Below, piece after piece: positions 44,124 to 58,931 of a stretch of DNA of 64,000 nucleotides. The DNA comes from Pilasporangium apinafurcum (taxonomy: Eukaryota; Oomycota; Peronosporomycetes; Pythiales; Pythiaceae): assembly GCA_001600495.1 (NCBI GenBank), contig BCKE01000003.1, positions 272,699 through 336,698 on the forward strand. The letters run 5' to 3'. How positions within the stretch are numbered: the first letter of the stretch is position 1; every line of letters begins with the position of its first letter. The notes below the pieces were generated by a model. The model searched no databases. It had not been told where the DNA came from and was given only the letters and a program-made list of their open reading frames with translations. A program made the translations under genes and the position numbers.

Positions 44124-47100
44124 TCAATCTTGTATAAATTGTTTCTTTGTCTTGTTCGCTTCTTTCGAATTTAAAAATTTCAGATAGAGTGGCGCAATAT
44201 CGTTGTAGAAGAGATTCTTGCCCTTCGAGTGGCTCATGGGACTCGTTCCGTCTCTAGTCGCGCGAATCTGTCGTTGTGCAATGCTTGGATACTTTGTGAG
44301 AGTACTCCGAGGTGAACGTGCTGAATCGGTCTTTGAGGGTATTGCTTCATCACGTGGCCAAGTATCATCACTTTGAGCAGAGGCACTGTCCTGTGTACTA
44401 TCAGTCCTTCGTTTCTGACCTCTTCCCATTGATTGCCCATCCATTCTACCCCGTGATTGACTTGTGTCCAAGCGTCCTGAGCTTGGCGGTGGTCGAGGTG
44501 TCTTAGTTGGTGGAGGTGGCTCTTTAGCTTCTGTCATATTGCTGTCGCTTCGTTCTTCCTTAGGGACTGGATTGCACCACGACGTGTTGAATTTACGCTT
44601 TGAAAACACGGTTCCGATACTCCGAGGCTTCACAGCTTTAAACGCATCATAGTCCATGAAAAATTCGGAGGGTAATCCGGCCACTTGCGCGTCCGTGTTT
44701 ACTTCAGGAAGGATAATTGCGGCGGACTCTCTCGGTTCTACAGCTGAGTACTGAGGATCGTAATGTGTTGGGCCAGGTTCCGGACTGCGGCTACGCTCTG
44801 GTCGAAGCAATTTCCGCATCAAGTCTCGGTATGTGATTCGTCCTGTTTTCTTACGATCAACAAAATACCATAGATCATCCAGTTCGCGGTCCAATGCATG
44901 AGGGAAAATTAACCGGATGGCTGAACCAAATGATTGATGCGTTAGAATCATAGCACCCTGCTCGTCATCATTAATATTGGCTCCGTCACTGATACCCTGT
45001 TCATCATCTGTATGCAGCGGGGATCCCTTCAATCTAAACACAATTCTCAGACGGCGACAGATAATCTTCTGTGTGTCGGAGTCGTTACAGAGATTCTCGA
45101 GCATGGAGACTAATGACCGCCCTCTAGAAACAGTAAAAGCAATCGCAAATCAAACATCAATATAACAATTTCGTTACTGTATGCTACGTACTTTTCATCA
45201 ATGGATGACGCCGGGTGCCAGTGAAGCAAGGAAAGATTGACCAATTCGTCTACTTCATCATCGTCGTCATCGCTGTCCATCGGGTCAAACTCACGTTTAT
45301 GTTGTCGGCGTACGTGATCTTTAGTATTGATTATCGGCAAATTTATGCGATCATCCCCACCTGTCACCTTCGGAAGCATGAAACTCGATTTGCGCCGCAA
45401 CTGGTGAATTTCTTCTTCATCCAACATCGTTTTTGGCGTAGTCGTCAGCAGTTTAGACGCCATCTCGGTAGCCATCGGATGCGAAAAGAGATCGTGCGAA
45501 AGTAATTTTTTTCGCTTCTGCCAATTCTGCCAAACAAGGAACCATGTCGTAGCGTTGATCTCCGTGAATTCCACTCCATTTAATGCCACCAGAACCAAAT
45601 AAACACCTTCATGTGGGAACATTGGTGCCGAGCAAAGAAGCCTTTCCGGAGAAACAAACTTTGCAACCGCTTCAACTACCAATGGTTTCGCCTCTTCAGT
45701 GATCGGTTCAGCTGGAGAAAGTGCTGTGATGTGATGCGTAGAATGCTGTTGGTTCTCCTCGTCTACGCCCTCTGTGTCCTGCTTTTCTTGGAACGGTTGA
45801 AAACGCACTCGAATGCTGCCCGTATTGATAAAGTTTCTACCTTCAATGATGATAGGAAATCCTCCATACACGGGGCCATTCATTGGAGCTATCGAGTTTA
45901 TGCGCGGTGCTTCTTGATACACATGCAACGGCAACGGCTTCCCTGTAAACTGAACAATACAACAGAATAACACAGTTAATTGCTGTCTAAGCAAATAGGA
46001 GATGTGCACTACACATACTTTTTTGTGATGTCCTCCTAGACATATATCAATCATAATCGGTTCTTCGATCGACATGGCAGATGACTCATGCTTTGATTTT
46101 GTATGCTGTGGTGATGGTAATTGCAACATTTCAGATGGAATCGCGCACATTACTTCTCCATCCACACAGGTACCGTGTACGATAATTCCTTTAGTGTTGG
46201 TACGCGTAAATGAGACTTGAACACTGTTCGGATTGTCTATAGGAGCTGTCAAGTTTATCCCTCGCAGCACTAGTTGTAGCTGCGTCATAGCAGATACCCA
46301 ATTCGGGTAGATTTCTGTCAGCCGCGGGGACTGGAAGACCTTGAACTCACCAGGACAAGGAAAGAATTCCACGCCGTTCATGGTGATGTACATTTTAATC
46401 AGCGTTCCGCGCGGGAAATCTGGTACTGTACACTCCATGTGTTGCTTCGATAGCACAGCTAATGGACTTGTACGAATATCGTTTTCATCAAACTTGGAGC
46501 AAAAGCGTGCTAATTACAAACAGTTTGTAAATCAGTCAAGTCAGACACACACTGAGAACACAAATCAGCAACAAGCACCCACCAATGGCGTAATTAGTCG
46601 GTGTAAAGTCTTTGCCTTCCACTGTAAGCTGCGATGTGTAAATTCCATCCGCCGGTCGCACGCATGTCACGATAGGATTCAAATATATACGAAGTTGATA
46701 TTCAAGCGGTGATGACCCACAAACTCCAGTATTATGGAAAGCATCTCCCTTTAATTGCTTGTTGTCGTTCCATAACATGCGTTTGTCAACAACATATCGA
46801 CCATCACCGTAGTGGACGATTCTGTCTTGCGCACTGTCACATTCTATGTGCACATCGTCTTCCATCTGAGAAATTCTCATCAAATGGCGAGGTATGGCGA
46901 TACTGTCGAAATCCAACCCATTGATCGAGACATAGATGTTAATCCTCGAATCTTCATCAGCGATAGTAACGAAAGACGGTGTCACGCAGTAGATACTAGT
47001 ATTGGAGCGATACTTGGCATCTACAATAAGCACTTTGTCAGGGGTGACTTGAGCTGATGACACTTCTGATCTCGCACATATAACTGCGAATGCAACGCGT

Positions 47101-50100
47101 ATAGATCCCGAATTGACGAAATTCACGCCAAAAATTGTCAAAGAGGAGCCACCAGTGACAGAGATGAAGGTTGGCTCTGCACGCAGAACGATCGAAGTCA
47201 GCGTAGTGTAACAGCTTTATATCCATGAAGAAAATGAATATCAATACCAAACTTTTGATGACAGTTTGTATATAGTAGCAGAAGCACATACCTCGACGGA
47301 GCGACAGACCAAAAGTCTTGACCATTAAGCGCCAACTCCACCTGCACTTCGTTAGGAATTGTCGATGATGGAGCACCAAGAGATCGGAACACCCGCAAAA
47401 TTTTTTCCTTTCGTGTACGTGCGACTTGCTCTGGACGAGTATGCGAAAGCAACTTTCCTTTATTCGCCAATTTCGATAAAATCGCCGATTTGAGAGCATT
47501 AGAGTTGCGAAACTTTGGAGGATTATTGATAGGTACAATCGGTCTATAAGCGATAGCAACCTCGATGTCACCAATACTCGTCTGATGATGTTGTTGTGTG
47601 AATACTGGGCTATCTTTGTGTTTCATGCCACCGTGGCTCTTTCGCAACGGAAACCAACCACGAAACGAAAATGCCTGTGAAAAGTCTTGATCACTGAATG
47701 AAATTTCTACGCGGCCGAGCAGCTCACTCTGGTCCAAAGTCACTTGATTCTCAATTCCTATTCGGATTACTGGTGACTGTTTGAGATTTTTCCACTCAAA
47801 ATCGAAGAGCTCGTTCCAGACTGGAGTGAATGTTCCTTCCTTACGAGTGCTTCGCAATTGAGATTTACCACACTGTACGATTGCGAACGGGTTACACAGA
47901 TTTTTTTTCGAGACGTGTAGATTCCGTGCTCGAAGAAGGGTAACAAAGATTCCCGACTCTCGGTTCCAAATTTTCATCAATGAACAGCCGGGTTTCTGTT
48001 CTCCTATATGTAATCCCCCACCTCTGACCAAATGCTTCGTTGGCGAAGAAGGTGATAGAGGCGTTGTTGAAAGCGCTAACAAATCAGCATTGGTAGCTGG
48101 AAGCTCAATGGCGGAAGCATTATTCACGTTAAATCGAGGAACTGGACAAATGAACTTTCCTTCAGCCACGAGTTGGATATCTGATACTTGCATTTGACCG
48201 CGCCTCTTGAATCGCGCTTTGTGGGCATGTTTTAGGCTCCATGTTGCACGCTCATCCAATCCCTGGAATAACATTTCAATTGATGAATTGCCACACAAAA
48301 GTCCCGCCGTCGGAGAAATCGCTTTGATGGATGGAATCTTGTACATGACAAAATGAATGCCATCTTGGCTAAACCGCCCTCCCCCACTCCCGTTATCAGC
48401 GTCAGACTCAGCAACATCGTTCATAACCAACGCAGATTTGCTTCTACACGTTAGACTTAATTCAATGATGACCGTGATGTTGTGGAGACCGAACCTGCTT
48501 TGAGGTGAATAGAAATAGATGATGTCTTCTGGAGAGTAGAACTCACCTGGAACGATGACACTTTCTAGCTCTCGAGCTCCTCGTATCCACGAAAGATGTA
48601 CCATAGGTGTTAACGACTTTGACAACGACAAACATGTATGGATGTTTGTTCCGTGAAGCGCTGCGTACGTGTTTCCGCTCACTGGCCCGCCTTTTGGATT
48701 AATACCCTCAACACTGAACATTAGAATGCGAGAGGCGGCAGTAGCCTTGGTAAATTCCTTTCCATCAAATGACACCCGGAAGAAAACGTTATAGCTAGCC
48801 AGATTCGCAGGAACCACACACGTGATACTCGTCGTTGAGACCACGCTTGCTGGCACATCACGAATAAAGAAATTTTCATTCGCTGGCTGCAGCTTGGTCA
48901 CTTGGTTAATGGCAGAAAGCACATCCCATTCTTCTGAATTGGTCAGCACGTTTTTAGTGCACGCAAATAGCCGAACACACATGGTTGAGGTATTACAGTC
49001 GATAAAACCATCGCCATGAATCACAATTTCCCCACCAGTCGAGCGAGGAAGCACTTGAGGCGTCACATGCGTCACATTCGGTAACTCGTAGACATGAAAA
49101 CAGGCTGATGACGACGAAGAAGCATCTTCAGAGCCAAAAAAGAATGCATCGTCTGACGAAATCTGCACATTAAGCTTTTGGGATACGTCCAATTTAGATA
49201 ATGTGCACACTACATAATCAGGATGCTGTATCAAGGGAGAGAGATGAAGAAGTAACTCGATTTCACTGGGTATGGGGTGATCTTGAGCAGTTGACGAGCT
49301 ATGATACCCACGCTTGAAATGTTCCTCCAAAATACAAGATGTCCGACACAGTTCTCCTTCTTTGATTGTATCTAACGAAAGCACAGCTCGGGCTAGTTCG
49401 ATTGGCTTCACTGATGCACTATCACATATCTCCACTGTCAACACCAACAGCCGAGATACTTCAGGAATCACGTGGAGCTCAAACTGTTCTTCCCACCCAA
49501 GCACTGATGACGTGGTAACCGCAGTCATCACACTGCCTCCTCCGCACGAAGCGAAGATGATTTCCTCTCCACACTGAATTCGCACTGTGAGCGTAAAATT
49601 GCTTGATATTGTTGTTCCACATCCATTGGATAGAAAAGTAGACTGAAGAGTTTTATCATCGTCTCTCTTTTGTGGTGACGTATTGGTTGGTGAACGCAGT
49701 CCTTGTGTGATTATACCTCGCATCAGTGTTCTTATATGCTTAATCGCTGTGATTTGCACAATAAGCAGGTGAATCTTTTCCACAGTGGCTTCCACGTTTA
49801 TGTATCTGGAAGCGTCTGAGAGCCGTACGAGGATTCGTTGATTATCAACAAAATTTTTCCCTCTGACACGGAGAGTCGTTGTCTTGCGCACCAATCCGCA
49901 TGGCGGATCCAATGCTGTAATGCACCACGCACGAGGATCATAGCATTGTATGCATATCGCATTTGAAAACGTTACCCCTCCGAAATTGACTAGCAGCATG
50001 GTAGGTCCGCTAAACGGCAGTGGAGGCACAATACACTCAAGCTTGACTTCCGGAAAAGGCAGTGACGTAGACATGAGAGTTTGAAGATCTGTAGACCCAG

Positions 50101-53100
50101 GAAGGATAAGACGACTAGGTATTGAACAGGAAAGATTACGGCTCAGATCAGCACAAGTGAAGTGGACAGCGATAGAAACGGATGTGCCCGACGAGCTTAC
50201 AGTGCTGTCATGACTGACTAAAGCTTGCTGGACATCGACGGTCGCGCTGTTTGGTTCAGGAACGTTTAACTGTTCAATATCCGTGATCGACTTTACAAGT
50301 TGGTCGACAGTTGTAACAGTGACATCGTTTTGTTCAATCAAGACCCGTGAAATCATCCAAATCCCAAACACGTTTGCCGAACCAGATAAATATGTCTGTA
50401 CTCCAGCTGCGTTTGCAACAAGTACATCAAAACTTCCTTGATCTTGATCATACTTTGATTCCACAGTCATCCTTGCAGCGCTAGACTCAAGACATATATA
50501 GTATTGTTGAGTATGATGCACTAACGACATCATATCAATGACAAGCGCTTTGATTCTGTTATCGAAAGTGCAAGCGGAGGTTTTCAGTACATTGTCTTCA
50601 ATTCTTTCTCCATTTTGCGCCAGAAAGCATATTTCCATACTTGCAGAAGCAACGCCAAAGATGATAATTTCAATTTCGGATTTAGAAGGAAGATGTACCA
50701 TTAAGAGATGTGTTTTCGGTGTAAAAGACTGTTCATTACGTTCGCCATCTCGTTTGCAAATCGATTCATCTTCATCCTCGGTTATGATAGCAGAGAACGA
50801 ACTAAACTCTGCATTGGAGGGCAGTGAGGATTCAATAAGCATTTCTTGGTCCCAATCTGTAGTTTCAAACATGCAACAACCGTCTTCATCGAGGTTGGAC
50901 GAATTAACTTGAGTGCGATTATGAACCCGCGAAGCAGTCACTAGCACCTTTTTTAGTAATCGCTGGTTTGAGGGATATAAATGCACTTGAATGGCTCGAA
51001 ATTTGCGTTCTTTCCATTCATTCAGTGTAGTTTTGCCAACCACAGAGGTCATTGAACGTCGACATGCGCCCTTTCCGATAACTTTACCGACACTATCAGG
51101 ATTTTCATTTGCTACACCATCGTGTTTGGCGCTCCATTTAACCAGAGCCTTGCTCCTTCTTCTCAAACCAACCTCCTGAACTTCATCATCGAGCTGTTGT
51201 TCGTTTTTCACATCATGGGGACGAAGATAATTAAAAATCGTCGAAGACGAGCAGCTGAATAGAAATCGGTCACCACCGATATTGGAGCAGAAGCGAAATT
51301 TGCGGTCGTCTTTGATTGATACGGGATTGTGGATATATAACGCACCCAAACACACGAATTGCTGCGAGTTGAGAGAGAAAAAAACGTCGACATATCCTGG
51401 ACAGGAGAAATCGGGTACAGGACACGTTACTTCATTCAAATGGGTAACTTTTCCAGCAACGTATATGGTTGGAGAAGGCGAGGATACTGATGGGGGCTTT
51501 GGTGTGTGTTTGTTTTCATCTGATATTTGAGTTGGTGGCATTGGCCGTGCTCGGACAGTAATCGGTAAAGCAGTTGCAGTTGATATGGCCAGCAAATTGC
51601 TACTGGTTGCAGAAATGCTGCTCTTTCGAAAATACATGCTTCGTCGCCGCATCGTCGATTGAGGCTTCAACTTTGGATTATCTAGCACTACCAACTCCCT
51701 AGGCGTTTCCATTTCATGGAGCACCACATTGGATCCTCGGCGCTTCCAATGCATTTGCTGTGGGATTCCTTCGAAATAAAAAGACACACGATCCAAAGCG
51801 TCCGTTAAGCGCAACGTCTTTGGAAGTTGAGCAGTGATAATTCGAGTCTCAGTAGGAAGGCGATCAAGTGATTGAGTGGGCAAATGCCTCGGGAACCATT
51901 TAATCTCTTTCTCGTCAAGGTCAGCATAGTACTGGAATGGGACGCTATGCGCTATAAATTGCTCGCCACCATTCAGTGTAAAGTCAACCAATACACTCAC
52001 GCTTGCACTTCCGTCGATTGCACTGATACGGGATGCGCCTTTTACCACCGAACGGGTGATTTTAAGTGTGGTGATACCATTACCAGCCTGAACGGATTGC
52101 GTATTCAAGCTCTGCTCAGCCATTTGCTGAAAAGTATGCGTACGTCCTCGAATTCGAGTTAAGTTGGCCACCAGTGGCGTACTTGCACTGCCTCCTCCTC
52201 CTCCATTAACACTTGGCGTTGTTGCGTCAGAAGAGGTTATCTTATTTACAAACTCCACAGCAGGCGTCTTGCAAATAATTAATGGAGAACTACTCAATGA
52301 TCCATCTGGAAACGCTCTGCTGTAGATTCCCGGGATAATTATGCATTCTCGTTCGTTTAAACTGGAGCGAAATCGAACAAATATTTGCCCAGTGTTCAGT
52401 AAATTCGTGCATTCAAGCACCAGACATGTCCCACCAGACATTGGCCCACAACTTGGTGTAATATCGGAGATTGATGGCGATTCGTATGTATAGTACTTTT
52501 CGCGTTCTTTCGCATTGAAAAACGTGCATGCGGAGCCTAAACCACTTTTGGATTCGGGCGTTGATAGAAGAAGAATATCCACATGCGCTGTACAAGCAAT
52601 CCGAAGTAATGGAGCCCGACATGACACTTTGAGATTCGTGTGATCAATATCGCCCATCATTGTAACTGGATCGATCGAAATATGAGAATTCTTTGATGTG
52701 AGAAGTGTCGACCCGTTTTGTGAAGGTTGGGCAGATGGTCGTATTGGAGTAAACTGCACTTGGCAACGCGATTCCTTAGACAAAAGCTTTGCGAGTTTCT
52801 TTCCGAGATAAAGTACGACAGTCGAACCACCAGCCGCGGGACCAGTAGGTGTGGCTAAGAAGAATGGTGTCACAAAGTATCGGAATGGAAGTAACGCCGT
52901 GGAGATGGCACCGCTGTAGTTGGCAAACCTAGCGCACATGTAATTGGAATGCGAGTATTGCTTTCCATTGAGACTAATCTCAAATTCGTAATATCCTGGT
53001 TGATCTCCATAGAATGAACATTGAAGCGCAACACTATCAACACTATTCGTGTTTCCATCAATGAAACATCCATCCAAGATGATATCCTGTAATGGATATT

Positions 53101-56100
53101 CCCCATCCCCTTTTCCTTCCTTCTGATCGCGCTGTGGGTGCAATCGTATCAGGGGCTTGCAGCCGTAGTCTTTGATATGATCTCCATAAATAATAATCTG
53201 GTTGGGATGATCAGCTGATGACCATATAGGATTGACACGGCGAATGATCGGCTCGAGATAGTAAATGTATCGAAGGGTGTTTTTAGCTAAAACCGAGGTA
53301 AAGTTGATACCATCGAAAGAGATATTCAAGTAGGCTACACCGGGCTTCGAGACTGAGGGTGAAAGGAAGTTCACTGTCTCACCGATAATTCTTGCTGCTA
53401 TCGATACAGTCGTCGTGTTGATGACACTCGAAGTCGCTTCTATTTGTTGTTGGGACGAGCATTTGCCATCGGATGTGTCATTAAATGAAGCGTCTTCATC
53501 ACACAAAGTGATTGAAACCGTGAGCTTACCGATGTCGACTATTTTGCCGCACCATACGGACACTTCCGTGTTACCAGATACTGGACCGGCAGGAGGTTCA
53601 ACAGCAATAGGTCCTTGTGGTGGGTCGTAGAAGAAAAACTTTACCTGAGAATTGGTAAACTGTGCCATCGAATCGTACGCTAAAGCAACGTGAATTGCAA
53701 CAAGCTCACTCGCCGGCCACGCTGGTGTTGAACACGAAATTGACATAGTCATTGGATCAAACGTGGCTGCGACATCTTGATGATTATGCTGATCTTCACT
53801 TACAAAACGCACGACAGCATTGATCAGCGTTGTATCATCTGGTAAGCCGTTGGGATTTTCTACGGTAAGACAAATGAGGGTTCGTCCAGATACTGGACCG
53901 CAAAGAACACCCTGATGATGATAATAAGTTGGCGCATGGTACTCAAAAAAACAGGTTGAGTCGGTGAACTCCTGAAGATTGTACGATAGGTGGAGACTTA
54001 CTCGTCCTATCCGTATAGATGGAGGTGAAACACATTGAATTGTTTCGCTGTCGAGCACGTCTGCGTGGACAACAACTTCCGAGATGTTCTCTCCGAATCC
54101 GTGCTTGTACGGCGAGCAAAATCGAATATAAATCTTAGCTTCTGCGATGAAGCCGTGTCCTTTGATGAACACAGCGGTACCGCCACCGAGTGGACCGAAA
54201 GCATATATCCTGTTTCGGTTATCTGGAATGACAAACATCGGGAGTTCAAATGCCTGAAAAGTAGCTTGATTGAGGCTCTTTTTCTCCAGCTGACGAGATG
54301 GAACACCCGAGAACCCTTCAATGCTACCTTCAATCGGTCTTAAATCCACAATATCGAGAACTTTAAAGTGTTGTTCATTAAACGATACAGAAACTGGATG
54401 GGTTCCTTTGGGCAGTTCCGGAGAAAAACATTCCACGAACCGACCATCTCGGACTCGACCACTTGTCACATCACTTTTACCAAATCGAAAATCAACACTC
54501 GGTGCTTCAATATGCTCTCTGAACTCGAACGACACCAACGATCCACCACAGACGTAACCAACACGGGGATTCATATGCACCAACGTTGGCTGTTTATAAT
54601 ATCGAAACACAAAGGGAAGAGCCATTTCTTGCCCATCGATCGTGCTGATATGCATCCGCAGACGTTGGCTTAGTATCATTTGTTGAGCAGTTGTAGTCAA
54701 ATCGATCATTTTGTCCATCCCACTTTCGCGTAAGATGGAGCACCACTGCGCCAGCGAAGGACACTTCCATGTTAACGTTTGTTTTTTCAAGTTGGTAGTC
54801 GCTGCTACTGCAATGGTCGGGCGAATGACGACTGAGGAACTCTCACTTCCCAATTCCAAATACCAGGTTATTTTGACAACATCAGTTCCACGAAGATGAA
54901 CCCCATGCGCTATCAGCTCCGTTTCTTGATCAAACGCACCATATAATGGTGTAACGGAGGTTAGATGGGGAATATTGTACACTTGATAATGGTGCAACAG
55001 TTCACCCACGTTGTGGAAGTACACCTTGTCAAATGACAGGTCAATGCCTATGGCTTCTAAATTCACACGACTCTCGACCATCGTTGAAATGGCAGGCAGT
55101 GTAAATCGGACTCGCGATGGCAACCATTCTATCACTTCGATTGGTCCGTACGTTTTTTCCTCTACACAATACTTTTGCCGGAATCGAAGGCGAATTAGAA
55201 TACAATCAGTGGTGATTTGAGGAGACACATGAAGTTCAAGGTTAATCGGTACTTCGAATGCTCCGTACTGTGGCTCGACATGCGTAATCGAATACGAAGA
55301 GAAATAATACAGGGAGACCGTCGTTCCTGAAAAATCATTGCCATTCAAAGCAACATCTACGACAGCATTAATATCCGAATAGTCACTTGAAAACGTTGGG
55401 GAATTTGCGGTAATCACTCCGTTCCGCGCTCTACCATCAACATCTTTGTATATGTACTTTCCGTGGCGGGAAACAAACCCGAAGCGAACTTTGATGCGGC
55501 CTGTTTCAATAAGATTTACACCACGTAAATTGATGACACTTGGCTGGACAATAGACGCACACATTGGACTGATAGACGTGAGGGACGGTGAGCTATAAAA
55601 CACAAATTGGATTGGCTGCTTTGTCTCTGGGTCGTAAAACTGACACTTCGTGTATTGTTCCGAATTGAGAGACACATACACAGTCGCACGACCAACGTTA
55701 AATGGTGGAGCACAACATCGGATCTCACCCTTCTCTATTACTCCAAGCACTTTTCGAATCAGCTCTGGAGACTCAAATATGACACTAACCTGTGCACCAT
55801 GATCAACGATGTTTTCACCCATCATTCGTATATAACTGCCACCTTGAGTATCAGCTGACATTGGCAGAATGGAATTCACCGTGGGTGGTTCGTAGAACAA
55901 AAAGTAGAGATATGACATATCCTTCACAAGACGAACGTCTTGCCTTTGCATCATAGAGCGAGGAGATGTCAGTGTTGTTGACACAGCATCCCCAGCTGGA
56001 ACAAACTCATAACCCCCGTTATAAGATACTTGAATCTGCGTCAAATGAGGGAGACTGTTATTCGTTTTGGTCCACGTGGGAGTACTGGACTTGATAAGAT

Positions 56101-57886
56101 ACGCTGGATCACCTTCGTGAGCATTCTTGCCGGAAGAATCAGTAGGCGAATTTTTTGTCTGCTCACGCCGAGTTTCGATTTTACCAGGTGCACATTCATA
56201 AACACCTTTATTCAGCGATAGAAAACGAACTAAAATGGGAACTTCTGGCGGCACCTTGTATTTCATACGTAAGGTGACTGATGTTCCACCTGTTATTGGT
56301 CCATGATGCTGAGTAATAGAGCGTATCACTGGGGGGAAATAGTAGCTAAAACTCAGTGCGCCAAAGAAAATGTCTCCACCCAGCGCTATCGATACTTGAA
56401 ACCGCTTCAACCCGTGTGCACTACCAGGTGGATGATCAAAAGTAGCTTGTCCACCACGGTGCTTAAACTCTTCAATAAAAGACGGTGAGCGGCAAGTGAT
56501 GACGCCAGATTCTCCCGTTTTTCCTGCTGTTGTGTTTTTGTATTCCGCAGTTACAATCTTGACGAAAGTATCTAATGGCGTTCCATCATCATTAAGTGCT
56601 TGAAATCGAACACGAAGTTTGCGGGGCGGTATTAACTGTTGAACTAATCTGGGCGAATCCATATGCTCTGCATTTAAGGTTGTATGGTGAATGGTTATGA
56701 TAGAGTTTCCGTCTAAACTGGCCAATTCGGGATGAATACTACGAACAGTGCGATCCCTGTACAATAACGCCATCACTTGTGCTCGACCATATTGTTTGCC
56801 GCCGTTTAAGGACACACGAAATGCAGTAAGTCCGAACGACATATTAGCATGAACAGTGCATCGGAGCTCATTGGAACTGCAATACGTCGCGTTCAGTTGC
56901 GCCACATGTTTCATGGCCGCATCATCGCCTCCACTCATTTCTTTCTGCAACAATGCCACGATAAGATCACCCGAGTCCACAAAGCCATCTCCAAGCAGCC
57001 GAACTTCTGTCATTTGCCTGCTCGTCACACTGATGCAACATGGCTCAATACTCTCCAGCGACACATCACGATGCACATGATAATGCAATGAGTCAGGAAA
57101 TTTGTCTTTACCACGATAGAACTCCACACGATTGAATGTTATCTCGACACTGACAGTGCCAAATCCCATCACAACTGCATCAAAGTCTATCTCATAGACA
57201 CCAATCGCTGAAATTTTCCATCGCGCTTCTCGAGTCGTCTCGGACACAAGTCCTGTACGCTCCGAAATCTGCCGAATTCTCACAAACACCGGCAACGATG
57301 TTATATCTTGTAGCGGCTCCATGACGGCCTTAGGAGAAGTACCATGGTTATATAGTATTGTCGTCGTTGAGGTTGGCGCTACACCGTGTCGTCCTGAAAG
57401 TTTGAGCAGATTGAGTGTTGCAGTCAGAGTCGTAGGTGGTACCATCAGCACATACTGTGGGGCGATTTTCTGAATCACCACGGGTTGATGCAGGATAAAT
57501 GGCAAGGTGTTCGAAGTCTGGTTGGAATCCAAGACCACATCGATCAGCAATGTCAACAGATGTGGCGACGACGATATTGAGGCTGATGAAGACGCAAGAT
57601 TCGTAAGCTGCATGAGTATTTTGTTTGCTTCTTGTTCAAACGACGGCAGCACACATTCCAGTTGCGATTCAAGCAAAAACTTCCCTTCAATCTTGCTGGT
57701 ACGACTGAGGTTGGTCGAGGTGGATAAAGAGTCTGCATCAGCAAGTCGAAGACGCACGAGAAGCGAATGTGGCTGTGGACGGAAGCCTTGTCCGTGTATC
57801 ACAATGCGTGTGCCACCTGTGACGACGCCGCATGACGGCTCCAATAGACGCAGACGCAGATGCAGACCCGAGGGGACGACGTTCAT
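44124..57886 (-). CDS. giant multi-IPT/TIG protein with C2 domain
   Basis: One gene of about 13.8 kb and roughly 4,480 codons. Exon 1 alone runs 57886 to about 47290 (about 3,530 codons without an intron). Later exons lie at about 47180-46583, 46512-46021, 45954-45193 and 45124-44124. About twenty immunoglobulin-like IPT/TIG units recur, each with P-x-x-G-(P/V)-x-x-GG-(T/S) then G-x-x-(F/I) and a terminal Y(Y/F) before PP (EPSCGVVTGGTRIVIHGQGF, TPSCGPMSGGTCLVLECTNL, NPKGGPVSGNTYAALHGTNI, APMNGPVYGGFPIIIEGRNF). A region of about 650 residues (about 1980-2650) lacks them. A C2 domain is near residues 3310-3410 (GIFVTLLRARNLHVSKKNLC, DQSELLGRVEI). The C-terminus has an EF-hand-like DDLWYFVDRKKTGRITYRDL and a basic, Pro-rich tail. 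I see no signal peptide or membrane helix, so a cytosolic or structural role is inferred. Confidence 0.85.
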
Positions 57887-58931
57887 AGTTGCGCATGTTA
57901 CCCTAAATTTCTAAAGGACAAAAGAAATGCAAGAGTGATGGTCAAATTTTGAAGCGCCACTTCTACATAGATGAGAACGGGTCGATGCATATAACCCGAG
58001 GAAATTTATTTAACCCGATTGAAAAAAACGAAATCGGGTTGACTTAATTCAACCCGAGCCAATAAATAAGGTAAACTGTTATTTATGGAATTTGTGCCGT
58101 TTTCCATTTTGTTAAATAAGAATCTCATTTTTAATTTTTTTGTGCTATCAAAGGAGAAAATGGAGGAGGCGCTTGAATTGGCCCTAGATTTAGAGTTGAT
58201 GATGCTGATGATCTCTAAACTTCTTTACTTCGTTGTATCCTGTAAGTACTTGCTAGATAATGAATGAGTGGTGTTCTTATTGACGAGCGAGCACAACTAC
58301 ATCCAAATAATTCACTGTCTCTTGACAGGATTAACTTGGATAAGTTTATTCGTATCCATCTCCACTCGAGTTGACTCGAATGAACCTGGGTATATTCCGG
58401 GTCAGATCAATTCGCGCCCATTCCTATTTGTGTAGCCACGTAACCTGGGTTATCTACCGAAAAGTATCCATCTTGATCAACTCTTGAAATGTGTAAGTGG
58501 ATTGGCGGTTCATATCCAAACGCGATTCATTCCTTCATCTTACATCAACCAATGTTTATTAGTGATGCTTTGACGATCTATCAATTTGGAGATCGACACC
58601 AAGTAGGTTCACTGGGTTATACAGTAAGGGGGAAAGCGAAGAGGTGACCAAGGGGAAACAACATGGATGTGGCGCATTTGAGCGGAGTCGACAGTGGCTG
58701 CTATACTTGCCACATGGCGAGCAAAGATGTTCGACTCCATCATCACCGAAAACTGACCTATGAATTTCAAAGCGTTTTTCATATTATAATATTTGTGTAG
58801 AAGAAACCATGAATGTGCTTGTTAGAGAAAAGGTAAATCCCGAAAACCCTAACGTCAAAAAATAGACTTGAAGGAGGAAGAAACGCATTCAACAGAATCT
58901 CTACTAGCACTGGTTTCGTGACAATCAAGTC
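57887..58931. other. divergent intergenic region with ACCCG-word cluster
   Basis: About 1 kb between the giant IPT gene and the ODA docking gene. Four AACCCGA/TCGGGTT words fall within 57990-58060, two of them forming a perfect 9-bp hairpin at 58012-58020 and 58032-58040 (11-nt loop). Further GGGTC and CGCCCATT words occur to about 58430. No coding domain is recognised. It may be a small decayed interspersed repeat. Confidence 0.5.
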
